Shown: positions 1-5,720, numbered from the stretch's first letter. The stretch is DNA of 5,720 bases from Acidobacteriota bacterium (GCA_013694635.1 JACDCA010000671.1:1-5720), one strand, 5' to 3'. Notes: a model not told the origin generated them from the sequence alone. Program-made: numbers and translations.

Positions 1-551
1 AGGATGTGCGGCGCGGCGAAGCCGTCCACCGTCATGTTCACGTGCGCGAACCCGCTGCCGCGGACGGTGAACTCGCTTCGCAGGTCGTCGGCGGCCGCCA
101 CCCCCGGCATGACCTGCACGGCGCGAAGCGGGTCGTCGGCGAGGACGCCGCGAAGATTCTGCAGGTCCGCGCTGCCGAGCACCTGCTGCGACGGGACAGC
201 CGGTTCAGCGGCGACGAAGCGGTCGGCCGCCACGACGACAGTCTCTGTGTAGGCGGCGGTGCCCTCGCTCAAGGGGATCGTCAGTTCGAGCCCGGAGGCC
301 GGAACCTCGACGTCCCGCCGGGCGAGGCCGTAGCCGACGACCGACACGAAGAGTTTTCGCCGGCCGACGGGGACGTTGCCTAGTACGAACGTGCCGTTCG
401 CGTCCGTGTGGGTCGCGAGATCCGTCTCCTCGACGGCAACCAGAACCCACTGCAGAGACGCGCCGGTTACCGAGTCGACCACGCGCCCCTTGAGCGTGGC
501 GCCCCCGGCCTGACCGATCAGGAACGCGAGCGCCAGGATCGTTATCGTCAT
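1..551 (-). CDS. TonB-dependent receptor, N-terminal part (cut by window edge)
   Basis: This is the 5' part (183 complete codons) of an outer-membrane TonB-dependent receptor; the barrel lies beyond the left edge. Such receptors import siderophores, cobalamin, glycans or peptides using TonB energy; the substrate cannot be told here. Residues 1-18 look like a short signal peptide (MTITILALAFLIGQAGGA). Residues about 19-97 form a carboxypeptidase-regulatory-like beta-sandwich, with GRVVDSVTG, the turn TDANGTFVLGNVPVG and VVGYG. After a possible TonB-box-like TETVVVAADR (102-111), the plug domain begins, with LADDPLRAVQVMPGV (137-151) and FTVRGSGFAHVNMTVDGF (161-178). This sandwich-plus-plug layout is common in Acidobacteriota and Bacteroidota. 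ATG at 551 is chosen because a TGAGGTGA Shine-Dalgarno lies 10 bases upstream and an in-frame TGA stops any longer start. The reading frame is open to position 1. The family call is firm; the ligand is unknown. Confidence 0.9.
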   Translation of the reverse strand, partial: MTITILALAFLIGQAGGATLKGRVVDSVTGASLQWVLVAVEETDLATHTDANGTFVLGNVPVGRRKLFVSVVGYGLARRDVEVPASGLELTIPLSEGTAAYTETVVVAADRFVAAEPAVPSQQVLGSADLQNLRGVLADDPLRAVQVMPGVAAADDLRSEFTVRGSGFAHVNMTVDGFAAPHI

Positions 552-561
552 TACGAAATCG

Positions 562-569
562 TCACCTCA
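562..569 (-). promoter_or_regulatory. Ribosome binding site of the TonB-dependent receptor gene
   Basis: On the minus strand this reads TGAGGTGA, close to the ideal anti-16S match, with 10 bases between it and the ATG at 551. It fixes the start of the receptor gene. It is the strongest ribosome binding site in the window. Confidence 0.75.
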
Positions 570-661
570 GCAGCAACAGCAGAATCGCGAATCTTAGATT
601 TCCGAGGAAAAACAAGGGTACACCGCTTGCTCAATAGAGTGGTGCTGGCGGTCTGATATTT

Positions 662-746
662 ACGGCAGGGAGCCGTGAGTTGCTGGGGAGCCGGGCCGCC
701 CGCAAAAAGACGCACAGGGCCTCGTGGAAACACGAGGCCCTTTTTT
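662..746 (+). ncRNA. Candidate small non-coding RNA ending at an intrinsic terminator
   Basis: No plus-strand protein gene precedes the strong rightward terminator at 716-746, yet the bases before it are structured. ACGGC (662-666) and GCCGT (672-676) can form a hairpin with an AGGGA loop. The octamer GGGAGCCG occurs twice (668-675 and 686-693). CGGG/CCCG (692-695 and 699-702) can form a further small stem. An AT-rich stretch at 654-661 (TGATATTT) could be a -10 element placing the start near 662-668, but no good -35 is visible at 16-18 bases. The 5' end is therefore a guess, and the RNA might begin further left, opposite the receptor gene's leader. I recognise no known RNA family. The alternative is that the terminator only blocks plus-strand readthrough and no discrete RNA exists. 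Confidence 0.3.
716..746 (+). terminator. Intrinsic (rho-independent) terminator, rightward
   Basis: A perfect 11-base stem (AGGGCCTCGTG, 716-726, with CACGAGGCCCT, 731-741) closes a GAAA tetraloop at 727-730 and is followed by T741-T746. The stem is GC-rich and the T tract follows directly, so the orientation is plus. On the minus strand the hairpin is followed by a T5 run only after seven other bases, so it could act weakly for the DGQHR-domain gene that ends at 810. The unusual point is that no plus-strand gene is seen before it. Confidence 0.88.
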
Positions 747-808
747 ACTATGAACGACGAACGATGAATGTCGAACGAAGGCAGCCTTCAGAGTTCATAG
801 TTCATAGT
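747..808. repeat. Imperfect inverted repeat with internal 7-base tandem copies
   Basis: ACTATGAAC (747-755) is matched exactly in reverse complement by GTTCATAGT at 800-808 and again at 793-801; the two right copies overlap with a 7-base period (GTTCATA units). Between them are degenerate copies: GACGAAC, GATGAA and GTCGAAC on the left, and TTCAGA on the right. The centre GAAGGC/GCCTTC (777-782 and 784-789) is also complementary. The whole can fold into a long imperfect hairpin. It sits between the stop codon of the DGQHR-domain gene (810-812) and the plus-strand terminator. It is AT-richer than the surroundings and looks like a dispersed repetitive element rather than a coding remnant. Whether it recurs in the genome cannot be seen here. 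Confidence 0.6.
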
Positions 809-809
809 T

Positions 810-1943
810 TTATACTGACGCCCCCTCCGGATACTGCAGCGCGAGCCGCAACTCCTTCGCAAGCTGATCGACCGTGGTCTGCTTCCACGCCCCCTGGGTT
901 TCGAATCTCAAGTCGCCGATGCGGCGGCCCCACGGTGCAATCACCCGGCCGATGGCGCGAAAGTCCGTGCGGTCGGCATGTTCCTGGTCCAGGCGGCGGA
1001 TGACGTCCGGGGCAACGCGCACGAAGGCGCGGAGCGCGGAGGCGGACTTGATGCTGTACTTCCGTCCCGTCCATGCAGCGTTGAAGATCTGCGCGACCTG
1101 CTTCAGGTAATTCACGAAGAACTTCTTCGACTCCTCCCGAAACGCATCTCCCTTCCGCCCGGAGCCGAAGGCCTCCGCGGCGAAAAGCTTCTTGAGCTCC
1201 TGCGCGAGCGGGGCCTGCGCGACGCGGCCGCGGCCGACGCCGAGCAGCTTGATCTCTCCATACAACGGCGAGTCCTCGCGGTCGTTCAGCGCGCGGACGA
1301 TGTCGTGGGCTGCAGCGAGATTGTCGTCACGATAGAGCTGCCGTCCGGAAAGAGAAACGAGGTGCGAGGCATTGAGCCGCGTGTGCTTGGCGTTGATGGT
1401 GACGAACATCTGCACGACGTGGTCTTCGGGAAGCCGGTCGAAGATAATCGCCGGCACGGTGAAGTCTTCTCCCTCGAAACGGTCGCGGTCGGCGTGCAGC
1501 GCAAGGAGCCGGTGCTGGCCGTCGATCGCACGCAGGATCCCTTCGCGTTCCGGCACTTTCAGGGTCCCCACCGACGACCCTGATTCGGTCGGCTCGAACT
1601 TCAACGACTCGTCGCAGGAAATGATGACGGCGCCGGGGATGGATGGGAGATCACGCGCCTGGCGGCACTGCTCGTAATACTGGACGAGCTCGTCAATCTT
1701 CTTGCGGATGATCTGCCGCTGGTAGGCCTTGTCGTTCGCGGCGATCCGCCGCTCCAGCAGATCCCAGTTCACCTTCGAGGACGGCTGGGGGGCCTTCTTG
1801 CGGCCGCCGCGGACCCCCTGCGCCTGCTCGCCATAGCTGAGCACCTCGAAACGCACCAGCTTGTCGATGTCCTTGGCGGTGAGGGCGGCCTGGTAAAACT
1901 GCACCCCGAACTGCTGCATCCTGATCGCTGCGACGCTAATCAT
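810..1943 (-). CDS. DGQHR-domain protein, DndB-like (ParB/sulfiredoxin-type fold)
   Basis: The 377-residue product carries the signature DGQHR at 141-145, within ILRAIDGQHRLLAL. It is followed by a hydrophobic strand, FTVPAIIFDRL (161-171), and by FVTINAKHTRLN (180-191). This order is typical of DGQHR proteins, the family that includes DndB, the regulator of phosphorothioate DNA modification systems, and DpdB of 7-deazaguanine DNA modification systems. The length matches DndB. The N-terminus (IRMQQFGVQFYQAAL, residues 7-21) also fits, which supports ATG 1943, although no Shine-Dalgarno precedes it (AACACACCTT lies just upstream). Residues 36-60 are a basic, glycine-rich linker, and YQRQIIRKKIDELVQYY (74-90) is a likely helix. 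The 204-base gap upstream suggests its own promoter; a TATGAT at 2012-2017 (minus) is the best -10, without a good -35. No dndCDE, dptFGH, dpd or methylase gene is in the window, so a role in DNA modification or defence is inference. Confidence 0.85.
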   Translation of the reverse strand: MISVAAIRMQQFGVQFYQAALTAKDIDKLVRFEVLSYGEQAQGVRGGRKKAPQPSSKVNWDLLERRIAANDKAYQRQIIRKKIDELVQYYEQCRQARDLPSIPGAVIISCDESLKFEPTESGSSVGTLKVPEREGILRAIDGQHRLLALHADRDRFEGEDFTVPAIIFDRLPEDHVVQMFVTINAKHTRLNASHLVSLSGRQLYRDDNLAAAHDIVRALNDREDSPLYGEIKLLGVGRGRVAQAPLAQELKKLFAAEAFGSGRKGDAFREESKKFFVNYLKQVAQIFNAAWTGRKYSIKSASALRAFVRVAPDVIRRLDQEHADRTDFRAIGRVIAPWGRRIGDLRFETQGAWKQTTVDQLAKELRLALQYPEGASV

Positions 1944-2090
1944 AAGGTGTGTTTTTTCTTCGGTTTAGGGCTTTCTCTGGTGTCCGCCGCGCCCCGTCCG
2001 GCTCCCGGGCCATCATATATTGTGTCGGTCGAAAGTGCGCGCGCTTTTGGGTGGATGCCTAACTCGTTGAATTGCCGACAGTTAACCGTA

Positions 2091-2144
2091 GTCCAGCCCT
2101 TTAGGGCTGCATCTGCGTAAGGGTGTCCAGCCCTTCAGGGCTGC
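2091..2144. repeat. Twin palindromic repeats (two copies, 34-base period)
   Basis: Two nearly identical 20-base units start at 2091 and 2125; they differ only at one position (T2102 against C2136). Each contains a palindrome, CAGCCCTTTAGGGCTG at 2094-2109 and CAGCCCTTCAGGGCTG at 2128-2143, able to fold into a 6-7 base GC-rich hairpin with a tiny loop. The 14-base spacer (2111-2124) is not repeated. The block begins three bases beyond the stop codon of the MFS gene, so transcripts from that gene would carry two hairpins. There is no T run after either one on the minus strand, so they are not a canonical terminator. They look like REP-type elements that could protect the 3' end of the operon mRNA or help rho-independent pausing. 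Confidence 0.7.
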
Positions 2145-2147
2145 CCA

Positions 2148-3368
2148 TCATGACAGCTCTCGGCCCCTCGTCTCCGGGATCCAGATCCAGACGAATGCAG
2201 CCGCGAGGAAGGCGGCCGATGACAGCGACAAAGCCATGCCGTAGCCATGGCTCTGGGCGAGGCTGCCCACGGCCCAGGGGGCGACAGCGCTGGCAACCCG
2301 GCCGACGTTATAGGTGAACCCCTGGGCGCTCGCCCGGATGGACGTCGGAAAGATCTCCGCCGTGACGGCGCCGAAGCCGCTGAAATAACCGGTCGCGAAA
2401 AATGCCACGAAGGGTCCGAGTGCCAGCAGCGCCACTGGATTGCGCACGGTGACGTACAGGAACAGCAGGCCGGCAGCCGCGAGCAGATATGTCACGTACG
2501 TGCGCTTTCGCCCGATGCGATCGCTCACGAAGCCGAAGGTCACGTATCCGAACCACATCCCCACCTGCATAACGAGGATGAACGCGGAGCTCGAGAGGAG
2601 CTGCAGCCCGACGCCACCCTGTTCCTGGGGCTGCGTCAGGTAACTCGGAAGCCAGAGATAAAACCCCCACCACGCGAACAGCGTAAACATGTTCATGAGC
2701 GTGAGCGCAACGGTCAGGCGAAGAAGCGGACGCCGGAAGGCAATCGCCAGCCCCTCGCGCTTGACCCCCGCCTGCGACGCGGCCTTCCAGATCGGCGGTT
2801 CCTCCACGTTGCGCCGGACCCAGAGTGTGAAGAACGCGGGCAGGATCCCGACGAAGAAGACCGCACGCCACCCGAAGGCCGGCTGCACGACGGCATTCAC
2901 GAGCGAGGCGGCTGCATAACCAATGGCCCAGCCGCTCTGCATGAAGCCCAGTGCCTTGCCGCGATGCTGGGCGGGCCAGGTCTCTGAGACGAGCGCCGCA
3001 CCGCTGGCCCACTCCCCTCCCATGCCCAGACCCAGCAGGGCGCGGAAGACCACCAGCTGTGTGACGGTGGTCGCTAAGCCGCAGGCCGCGGTGAAGACGG
3101 AATACAGCGCGACGCTGAGGATCAGTGCGCGTGTACGGCCGTAGCGGTCAGCGAGCAGCCCGAAGGCGACACCGCCCGCAGCTGCACCGAGTAGCGTCAC
3201 GGACCCGAGCGCACCGGCCTGCGCTCCCGACAGACCGAGCTCCGCCCGGATGGCCGGCAGCGCCATGGCGAAGAGCGTGACGTCGAACGCATCGAGCATC
3301 CACCCGAGGCCGGCGGCCACGAGCGCCTTTCGCCCTTGCGGGGTCCCGTCTCTCCACCAGGAGAACAT
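2148..3368 (-). CDS. MFS transporter, organic acid/sialate:H+ symporter type
   Basis: This 406-residue inner-membrane protein has the twelve-helix layout and length of the major facilitator superfamily. Helix 1 contains LDAFDVTLF (25-33) with two acidic residues (D26, D29). The loop 2-3 signature is GLLADRYGRTR (70-80), and its second-half copy is VSDRIGRKRT (281-290). LGMGGEWASGAALVSE (114-129) followed by QHRGKALGFMQSGWAIGY (134-151) is characteristic of the symporter group that includes lactate/pyruvate and sialate carriers. The protein ends with PETRGREL. A longer open frame continues to 3497, but those 43 residues are arginine-rich and overlap pxpA. ATG 3368 is preferred because AGGAAG lies 9 bases before it and it shares one base with the pxpA stop (TGATG), which implies translational coupling. 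The substrate is not shown; coupling to PxpA makes 5-oxoproline or a related carboxylate a reasonable guess. Confidence 0.9.
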   Translation of the reverse strand: MFSWWRDGTPQGRKALVAAGLGWMLDAFDVTLFAMALPAIRAELGLSGAQAGALGSVTLLGAAAGGVAFGLLADRYGRTRALILSVALYSVFTAACGLATTVTQLVVFRALLGLGMGGEWASGAALVSETWPAQHRGKALGFMQSGWAIGYAAASLVNAVVQPAFGWRAVFFVGILPAFFTLWVRRNVEEPPIWKAASQAGVKREGLAIAFRRPLLRLTVALTLMNMFTLFAWWGFYLWLPSYLTQPQEQGGVGLQLLSSSAFILVMQVGMWFGYVTFGFVSDRIGRKRTYVTYLLAAAGLLFLYVTVRNPVALLALGPFVAFFATGYFSGFGAVTAEIFPTSIRASAQGFTYNVGRVASAVAPWAVGSLAQSHGYGMALSLSSAAFLAAAFVWIWIPETRGRELS

Positions 3369-4156
3369 CAGGGCTCGCTTCCTGCCCCGGGCGCCGAAGC
3401 CTTGGCGAAGGCGGACACGCGAACGCCGGCGTGCTCGAGTCCCGCGCGCAGCGCCGCGGCGAGCCGCTCGGCACCGGGCGTGTCTCCGTGCACGCACAGC
3501 GTGTCCACGTCCAGCCGAATGTCGGCGCCGTTTCTGGCCCGCACGCGCTTCTCGCGCACCATCGTCACCGCTCGCGCCACTACGACGTCCACGTCATCGA
3601 TGACCGACCCGGCAACGGACCGCGGCGTGAGGGCGCCATCCGGTTCGTAGGCGCGATCCGCGAATCCTTCGGCGGCAACCGTGAGGCCGGCCCGCCGGCC
3701 GGCGTCGAGCATCACCGACCCGGCAAGGCCGAAGAACGTCAGGGAGCGATCGAACGCGGCGACCGCTGATGCGATTGCGTCCGCGAGGGCCCGGTCGCGA
3801 GCCGCCATGTTGTAGAGCGCGCCGTGGGCCTTGACGTGCGCGAGTCGCACCCCCTCCGACATTGCGATCGCATGCAGGGCGCCGAGCTGACAGAGGAGGA
3901 GATCCCCCGCCTCCGCTGGCGTTGTCGGGATTTCGCGTCTGCCGAAACCCGCGCGGTCGGCGAACCCGGGATGCGCCCCGCACGCCACGCCGTGCTGCCG
4001 CGCGAGACGCAGTGTGGCGCGCATGGCCTTCGGGTCACCCGCATGTGCGCCGCAGGCGATGTTGGCGGAGCTGATGTGCGGCATGATCGCCGCATCGGCG
4101 CCCAGCTCCCATCGTCCGAACGACTCACCCATGTCGCAGTTCAGATCCACGCGCAT
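3368..4156 (-). CDS. pxpA: 5-oxoprolinase subunit A, LamB/YcsF family
   Basis: PxpA works in the cytoplasm with PxpB and PxpC to open 5-oxoproline (pyroglutamate) to glutamate using ATP. The 262-residue product covers the whole family (usual length about 245-255). It shows VDLNCDMGESFG (3-14), SSANIACGAHAGD (29-41), GAHPGF (60-65), HVKAHGALYN (107-116), EGFADRAYEPDGALTPRS (163-180) and the C-terminal CVHGD (221-225). Two positions differ from the usual pattern: A37 stands where most members have Phe (ACGFHAGD), and A110 where most have Pro (VKPHG). The open frame extends to 4387, but the family N-terminus M-R-V-D-L-N starts at 4156, so the longer version is rejected. The start lies 11 bases after the stop of the acyltransferase homologue with only a poor Shine-Dalgarno, suggesting coupled translation. 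No pxpB or pxpC is adjacent. Confidence 0.92.
   Translation of the reverse strand: MRVDLNCDMGESFGRWELGADAAIMPHISSANIACGAHAGDPKAMRATLRLARQHGVACGAHPGFADRAGFGRREIPTTPAEAGDLLLCQLGALHAIAMSEGVRLAHVKAHGALYNMAARDRALADAIASAVAAFDRSLTFFGLAGSVMLDAGRRAGLTVAAEGFADRAYEPDGALTPRSVAGSVIDDVDVVVARAVTMVREKRVRARNGADIRLDVDTLCVHGDTPGAERLAAALRAGLEHAGVRVSAFAKASAPGAGSEP
3378..3383 (-). promoter_or_regulatory. Ribosome binding site of the MFS gene inside the 3' end of pxpA
   Basis: AGGAAG on the minus strand, 9 bases before ATG 3368. It decides between the short start at 3368 and the longer frame to 3497, and shows that the MFS gene is translated from the same message as pxpA. Confidence 0.6.
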
Positions 4157-4167
4157 GCTCGGGAACG

Positions 4168-5250
4168 CTACTTCTTCTTGAAACGCAGCGCTACACGTTC
4201 CTTCACGATTGAGCACACGAGCATGAATGCGGCGAAGGCGACAATCGACATCGCGGCGGTCGGGAAGCTCATGCTCTTGTGCAGGGGACGGACGATGAGG
4301 CCGTAGATCATCTCTACGTGAATCCAGTAGATGAAGAGCGACGTGCGTCCCAGCTGCTGCAGCGGGCTGAAGCGCTCTGCGGCCCATGGCCTGTGTTCCC
4401 AGGCGTACGCGAGGCCGATCACGGACGTGAGGATCCCGGTGCGAAGCAGAAAATAGGACGGCGAACTGGTCCAGAACTCCGACCGCGCGTACGGCGAGGG
4501 TAGGAATGACGCTCCCAATGCCGCAGTCGCGAGGGCAGCGCCGGCAATGGTGATGCGAATGATGAGCGTCCGCTCGCGCCTTCTCTCGGTCGCTTCCGCC
4601 AGCAGAACGCCCGGCAGGGCACCTGCGAATAGGAATCCCGCCCAGGGGAAGAACGCGAAAGTCGTGAAGCCGGGACGCGGGCGGATATAGCCCTCGATCG
4701 GATCAGGCAGCGACGACAGGAATCCCACCGACCGGACAGGCGGCGTGAGGAACGCGATGGCCAGCGCCGCGGCGGCGAACGCAATGCACCGGCCGCGATG
4801 GGTTCGGAACCATCCCCATAGCGCACCGGCGGCCATGATGCTGGGGCCCATGATGTTGAGGATATCGACCTTGAGCAACGTCTGCCACGGACCCCAGCTG
4901 AGGATGCACGCCTGGAGACGAAACAGGAACGCGAGGCCGAAGATCTCGAGACCGCGCCGCACGATCGCCCGGGAGGCGGCAGACACATCGGACGTCCGCC
5001 GCAGCTTTGACGCCGCCGAGAGCGACACTGATACACCGGCGAGAAACAGGAAGAGGGGCGCACCCAGGCCGCCGGCGATCATCGCTGCCGCGTACAGGGC
5101 CGAGTCCCGATCGTCGTAGCGCGTCCAGCTGTCGAGGATGTGCGCCTCGATCATGATCAGCACCGCGAGGCCGCGAAGCCAATCCAGATACCGGCGCCGC
5201 TTCGGCGAGGCAAGCTCGGTGTTCGGTTGTGGCCCTGACGGGGCAGGCAT
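4168..5250 (-). CDS. DUF1624 / heparan-alpha-glucosaminide N-acetyltransferase-like membrane protein
   Basis: This 360-residue polytopic membrane protein begins with a short cytoplasmic tail, then RRRYLDWLRGLAVLIMIEAH (18-37). That motif, with D23, R26 and H37, is the hallmark opening of the DUF1624/HGSNAT catalytic family, whose characterised members move acetyl groups across a membrane onto a sugar amine. Further matches are GLGAPLFLFLAGVSVSL (61-77) and the late motif LGRTSLFIYWIHVEMIYG (300-317). About ten hydrophobic segments can be counted, and the protein ends in a basic tail (RFKKK). ATG 5250 follows the osmC-family stop directly (TGAATG), with no clear Shine-Dalgarno, so translation is probably coupled. 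The true substrate of bacterial members is mostly unknown, and an OpgC- or DUF418-type acyltransferase relative is the alternative. Nothing in the neighbouring genes points to a polysaccharide pathway. Confidence 0.8.
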   Translation of the reverse strand: MPAPSGPQPNTELASPKRRRYLDWLRGLAVLIMIEAHILDSWTRYDDRDSALYAAAMIAGGLGAPLFLFLAGVSVSLSAASKLRRTSDVSAASRAIVRRGLEIFGLAFLFRLQACILSWGPWQTLLKVDILNIMGPSIMAAGALWGWFRTHRGRCIAFAAAALAIAFLTPPVRSVGFLSSLPDPIEGYIRPRPGFTTFAFFPWAGFLFAGALPGVLLAEATERRRERTLIIRITIAGAALATAALGASFLPSPYARSEFWTSSPSYFLLRTGILTSVIGLAYAWEHRPWAAERFSPLQQLGRTSLFIYWIHVEMIYGLIVRPLHKSMSFPTAAMSIVAFAAFMLVCSIVKERVALRFKKK

Positions 5251-5673
5251 TCAGGCGCCGGAAGACACCGAGTAGGTCGTCGTCATGGGGATGTCCTGTC
5301 GCAGCGAATGCCAGACCGAGCAATAGGTCTCGTGCGACAGGTCCAGCGCACGCTGAATCGCGTCGCCGGGAATAGGGCCGTTGACGGTGAAGTGCAGGGT
5401 GAACGCCGTGAAACGCTTCGGATTGTCAGGCGAGCGTGCGCCCGAAAGATCCACTCTGAGGCCGTGAAGCTCGTGCCGCCCCTTCTTCAGGATGTGAACG
5501 ACGTCCATGCCCATGCAGCCTGCCAGCGCGAACGCCAGCGATTGCATCGGGGACGGCCCCGCGACACCCGCGCTGTCGAGCGTTAAGCTGGCTTGGGCGG
5601 ACGTTCCGCCGAAGACGAGGTCGTGTTCCCACACCAGCTGCAGGGCGAGAGGGGGCATCGTGGCATCGGACAT
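5251..5673 (-). CDS. OsmC-family protein (thiol peroxidase-like)
   Basis: This 140-residue cytoplasmic protein belongs to the OsmC/Ohr superfamily, whose active members reduce organic hydroperoxides with a pair of cysteines. Both are present: C53 in LAFALAGCMGMDVVHIL (46-62), the central helix, and C118 in LSHETYCSVWHSLRQD (112-127). The length is typical, and PSPMQSL (40-46) before the first cysteine matches the usual GPSPxE/Q-L-L-L pattern. HGLRVDLSGAR (70-80) and RFTAFTLHFTV (87-97) are the expected beta strands. The charged residue often found just before the cysteine helix is Q44 here instead of Glu, so this is closer to the YhfA-like OsmC branch than to classical OsmC or Ohr. It is first in the four-gene cluster. 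ATG 5673 lacks a good Shine-Dalgarno (GGAG is 14 bases away); ATG at codon 6 is possible. Confidence 0.87.
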   Translation of the reverse strand: MSDATMPPLALQLVWEHDLVFGGTSAQASLTLDSAGVAGPSPMQSLAFALAGCMGMDVVHILKKGRHELHGLRVDLSGARSPDNPKRFTAFTLHFTVNGPIPGDAIQRALDLSHETYCSVWHSLRQDIPMTTTYSVSSGA

Positions 5674-5720
5674 GCCCAGAATGCTAACTCCAAACGAGTT
5701 GACCGGTTCTTAGGCTGTCT

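Noticed and set aside
640..704. Possible ZTP (pfl) riboswitch: TGGCG, a hairpin, GGGGAG and CCGCC occur in the expected order before a terminator.
   Set aside because: The closing stem P1 has no partner strand, the conserved 3' CTGGGC stretch is absent, and no gene follows on the plus strand. A covariance search would settle it.
551..733. Minus-strand 60-codon frame in the gap before the receptor gene.
   Set aside because: It runs through the terminator hairpin, has no ribosome binding site or motif, and ends over the real receptor leader.
708..740. ACGCACAGGGC resembles the start of a cyclic-di-GMP-I riboswitch.
   Set aside because: The rest of the aptamer, including the GGGACGCAAAGCC-like stretch and second hairpin, is missing; the bases belong to the terminator stem.
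978..1583. Plus-strand open frame of 201 codons.
   Set aside because: It lies wholly opposite the DGQHR-domain gene, has no recognisable motif and is a GC-rich antisense shadow.
2057..2110. GCCTAAC followed by GTTGAAT could be part of an integron attC site.
   Set aside because: The two core-like sequences are almost adjacent, with no room for the attC stem, and there is no integrase. Likely chance.
2247..2987. Plus-strand open frame of 246 codons.
   Set aside because: It is opposite the MFS gene, has a composition rich in Arg, Glu, Pro and Gly with no domain, and is an antisense shadow.
3369..3497. N-terminal extension of the MFS transporter to 3497.
   Set aside because: The extra 43 residues are mostly Arg and Ala, lie inside pxpA in another frame, and the start at 3368 has a good ribosome binding site.
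4157..4387. N-terminal extension of PxpA to 4387.
   Set aside because: The extra residues overlap the acyltransferase homologue in another frame, and the family's conserved N-terminus begins exactly at the ATG at 4156.

Overview
The window comes from a GC-rich bacterium with long, tightly packed genes. The TonB-dependent receptor with an N-terminal carboxypeptidase-regulatory-like domain, together with the DUF1624 membrane protein, OsmC protein and LamB/YcsF protein, would suit a soil-type Acidobacteriota or a similar Gram-negative lineage. That lineage is an inference from gene style only; there is no rRNA or marker gene here. All six supported protein genes are on the minus strand, so the window is best read from right to left.

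At the right end is a compact four-gene cluster, 5673 down to 2148. It holds an OsmC-family peroxidase-like protein, a DUF1624/HGSNAT-type membrane acyltransferase homologue, PxpA (5-oxoprolinase subunit A) and an MFS transporter of the organic-acid/sialate symporter type. The junctions are TGAATG (no gap), 11 bases, and TGATG (one shared base), so the four are almost certainly one transcript. The only plausible pathway link is PxpA plus the transporter, which could import and open 5-oxoproline or a related lactam or organic acid. PxpB and PxpC, the usual partners, are absent from this cluster.

Between the cluster and the next gene lie 204 bases (1944-2147) that carry two near-identical 16-base palindromes 34 bases apart. 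Next comes a stand-alone DGQHR-domain (DndB-like) gene, 1943 down to 810, with no DNA-modification or restriction partner in view. Its 3' end abuts a 9-base inverted repeat with an internal 7-base tandem repeat (747-808).

The 258-base gap at 552-809 also contains a textbook intrinsic terminator pointing right (716-746). It has no plus-strand protein gene before it, so a small non-coding RNA may be made from about 662 to 746. Finally, the start of a TonB-dependent receptor gene (551 down to the left edge) is cut off by the window. No tRNA, rRNA, CRISPR array, transposase or integrase was seen.
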